DNA from: CAWHMS01 sp963830495
GTDB lineage: Bacteria; Actinomycetota; Actinomycetes; Propionibacteriales; Nocardioidaceae
Direction: 5' to 3'
Length of the DNA: 64,000 nucleotides
NCBI GenBank assembly: GCA_963830495.1
Contig: CAWHMS010000004.1
Coordinates: 186,001-250,000, forward strand
Shown: piece by piece, positions 62,990 through 64,000 of the stretch
Layout of the letters: each line of letters begins with the position of its first letter
Numbering within the stretch: position 1 is the first letter of the stretch
Program-made: the position numbers and the translations under genes
The notes under the pieces: model-generated
Database searches by the model: none
Seen by the model: only the letters and a program-made list of their open reading frames with translations
Told to the model about the DNA's origin: nothing

Positions 62990-64000
62990 TCGTCGGCGCG
63001 GGCCGCCCAAGCCGCGAAGCGCTCGCCCGCATCGCGCGTGTCGAGGTAGCGACGGACCACGCGCTCGACGTAGTCGGTCAGGCCGTCTGCAGTCACCTTG
63101 TGGGCGCGCAGCTTGCGACCGAAGCCGGCCTCGAGCCCGAGCCCGCCGCCGAGGTGCACCTGGAAGCCCTCGACGTGGCTCCCATCGCCGTCGAGCACGA
63201 GCTGGCCCTTGAGGCCGATGTCGGCGACCTGGATCCGCGCACATGAGTTCGGGCAGCCGTTGAGGTGCACCGTGATGGGGGTGTCGAGGTCGGGGATGCG
63301 CTGCTCGAGCTCGGCAACGAGCTGTGCCGCCCGGCCCTTGGTCTCGACGATCGCGAGCTTGCAGAACTCGATGCCTGTGCAGGCCATCGTCGAGCGTCGC
63401 CAGTTGCTCGGCCGGGCCGAGAGCCCGATGTCGTCGGCCGCCTGCACCAATGACTCCACCTGCTGCTGAGGCACGTCGAGGATCACGAGCTTCTGGTATG
63501 CCGTCGTACGCACCCGGGACGAACCGTGCGACTCGGCGATGTCGACGAGCTTTGCCAGCGTCGTACCGGAGATCCTCCCCGCGACGGGTGCCAACCCGAC
63601 GTAGAAGCGGCCGTCGACCTGCGGGTGGACACCCACGTGGTCGCCGTTGCCCAGCGGCTTCGGTGGCGGCGTGCCGTCCAGCAAGGCGCCACCGAGGTAC
63701 TCCTCCTCGAGCACGCTGCGGAACTTCGCGACGCCCCAGTCCGCGACGAGGAACTTAAGCCGGGCGCGTGACCTCAGCCGCCGGTAGCCGTAGTCGCGGA
63801 AGACCTGTACGACGCCGTGCCAGACGTCCGGCACCTGCTCGAGCGGGACCCAGACGCCGAGGCTCTGTCCCAGCATCGGGTTGGTGGACAGGCCACCGCC
63901 CACCCACACGTCGAAGCCGACCCCGTGCTGGGGGTGCACGCTGGGTACGAAGGCGACGTCGTTGACCTCGGGCGCCACGTCGAGCTGGGGATGTCCGGTG
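62974..64000 (-). CDS. sir: ferredoxin-type sulfite/nitrite reductase (5' end outside window)
   Basis: The C-terminal ~342 residues of a siroheme/4Fe-4S reductase. Cluster-binding Cys in ACTGIEFCKLA and NGCPNSCARIQ are both present, with GGGLSTNPMLGQSLG and GFQVHLGGGLGLEAGFGRKLRAHKV. It reduces sulfite to sulfide with six electrons, the last step of assimilation; neighbours cysH and the chelatase agree with sulfite rather than nitrite. The N-terminal half lies beyond position 64000. Its stop overlaps an ATG (TGATG-type ATGA). Confidence 0.9.
   Translation of the reverse strand, partial: TGHPQLDVAPEVNDVAFVPSVHPQHGVGFDVWVGGGLSTNPMLGQSLGVWVPLEQVPDVWHGVVQVFRDYGYRRLRSRARLKFLVADWGVAKFRSVLEEEYLGGALLDGTPPPKPLGNGDHVGVHPQVDGRFYVGLAPVAGRISGTTLAKLVDIAESHGSSRVRTTAYQKLVILDVPQQQVESLVQAADDIGLSARPSNWRRSTMACTGIEFCKLAIVETKGRAAQLVAELEQRIPDLDTPITVHLNGCPNSCARIQVADIGLKGQLVLDGDGSHVEGFQVHLGGGLGLEAGFGRKLRAHKVTADGLTDYVERVVRRYLDTRDAGERFAAWAARADEEALR

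Overview
The window is high-GC DNA with the gene content of an actinobacterium, most like the Nocardioidaceae/Propionibacteriales. The basis is a coproporphyrin-dependent haem cluster with ChdC, an Rpf-type transglycosylase behind a c-di-AMP riboswitch, a LigC/Prim-PolC pair, GTG starts, and many leaderless start codons preceded 6-7 nt upstream by a -10 hexamer. Genus is inference. The window is almost wholly coding and holds no rRNA, tRNA, prophage, insertion sequence or CRISPR array that I could recognise.

Layout. 1-2.5 kb: 3' part of a cNMP-binding sensor kinase coupled to a UBP zinc-finger protein, then small minus-strand genes. 2.6-9.5 kb: phosphate acetyltransferase, a divergent NfeD protease/slipin operon, and two overlapping CNNM transporters. 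9.5-10.5 kb: a 1 kb gene-free region with two tandem copies of a structured small RNA, each with its own promoter and 3' hairpin. 10.5-23 kb: cupin, C45-type hydrolase, two GNAT enzymes, serA-DUF1015, a copper-monooxygenase-like lipoprotein, an RsbW-type ATPase, an amine/amino-acid oxidase, a xylulokinase and secreted or membrane proteins. 23-34 kb: a large secreted alpha/beta hydrolase, a DUF305 lipoprotein, a Na+/H+ antiporter fused to a UBP zinc finger, HrpA and DUF1206. 34-40 kb: a frameshifted secreted 5'-nucleotidase, FUSC, an aldo/keto reductase and rpf. 40-46.7 kb: lipoprotein-rnd-DUF3000 divergent from hemE-cgoX-chdC, then msrB. 46.8-54.5 kb: a secreted ExeM/NucH-type nuclease, Prim-PolC, stress-related small genes and LigC. 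54.5-62 kb: RibD-C reductase/zapE, RidA, an ArsR-SRPBCC-VOC operon, a uridine-kinase-like gene and a broken PPK2. 62-64 kb: sulfate assimilation (sir, a small zinc protein, cysH, sirohydrochlorin chelatase) in overlapping order, with sir running off the window.

How the genes work together. Haem: HemE makes coproporphyrinogen III, CgoX oxidises it and ChdC finishes haem. Sulfur: CysH makes sulfite, Sir reduces it, and the chelatase supplies siroheme for Sir. DNA repair: LigC and Prim-PolC are known partners in mycobacteria. Nutrient scavenging: the secreted nuclease and (if functional) the 5'-nucleotidase could release phosphate from DNA. Membrane: NfeD and slipin form the classical stomatin-protease pair.

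The most unusual structure is non-coding. (1) The tandem small-RNA pair shows compensatory base changes in its 3' hairpin and a palindrome just upstream of each promoter. (2) A family of 22-bp repeat arrays sits exactly at the 3' ends of four genes, and the repeat itself supplies the TGA stop codon. (3) Two copies of a long hairpin element lie behind unrelated genes. (4) At least 22 genes show an apparent leaderless start signature. Several genes carry single-G frameshifts that may be real or sequencing errors.
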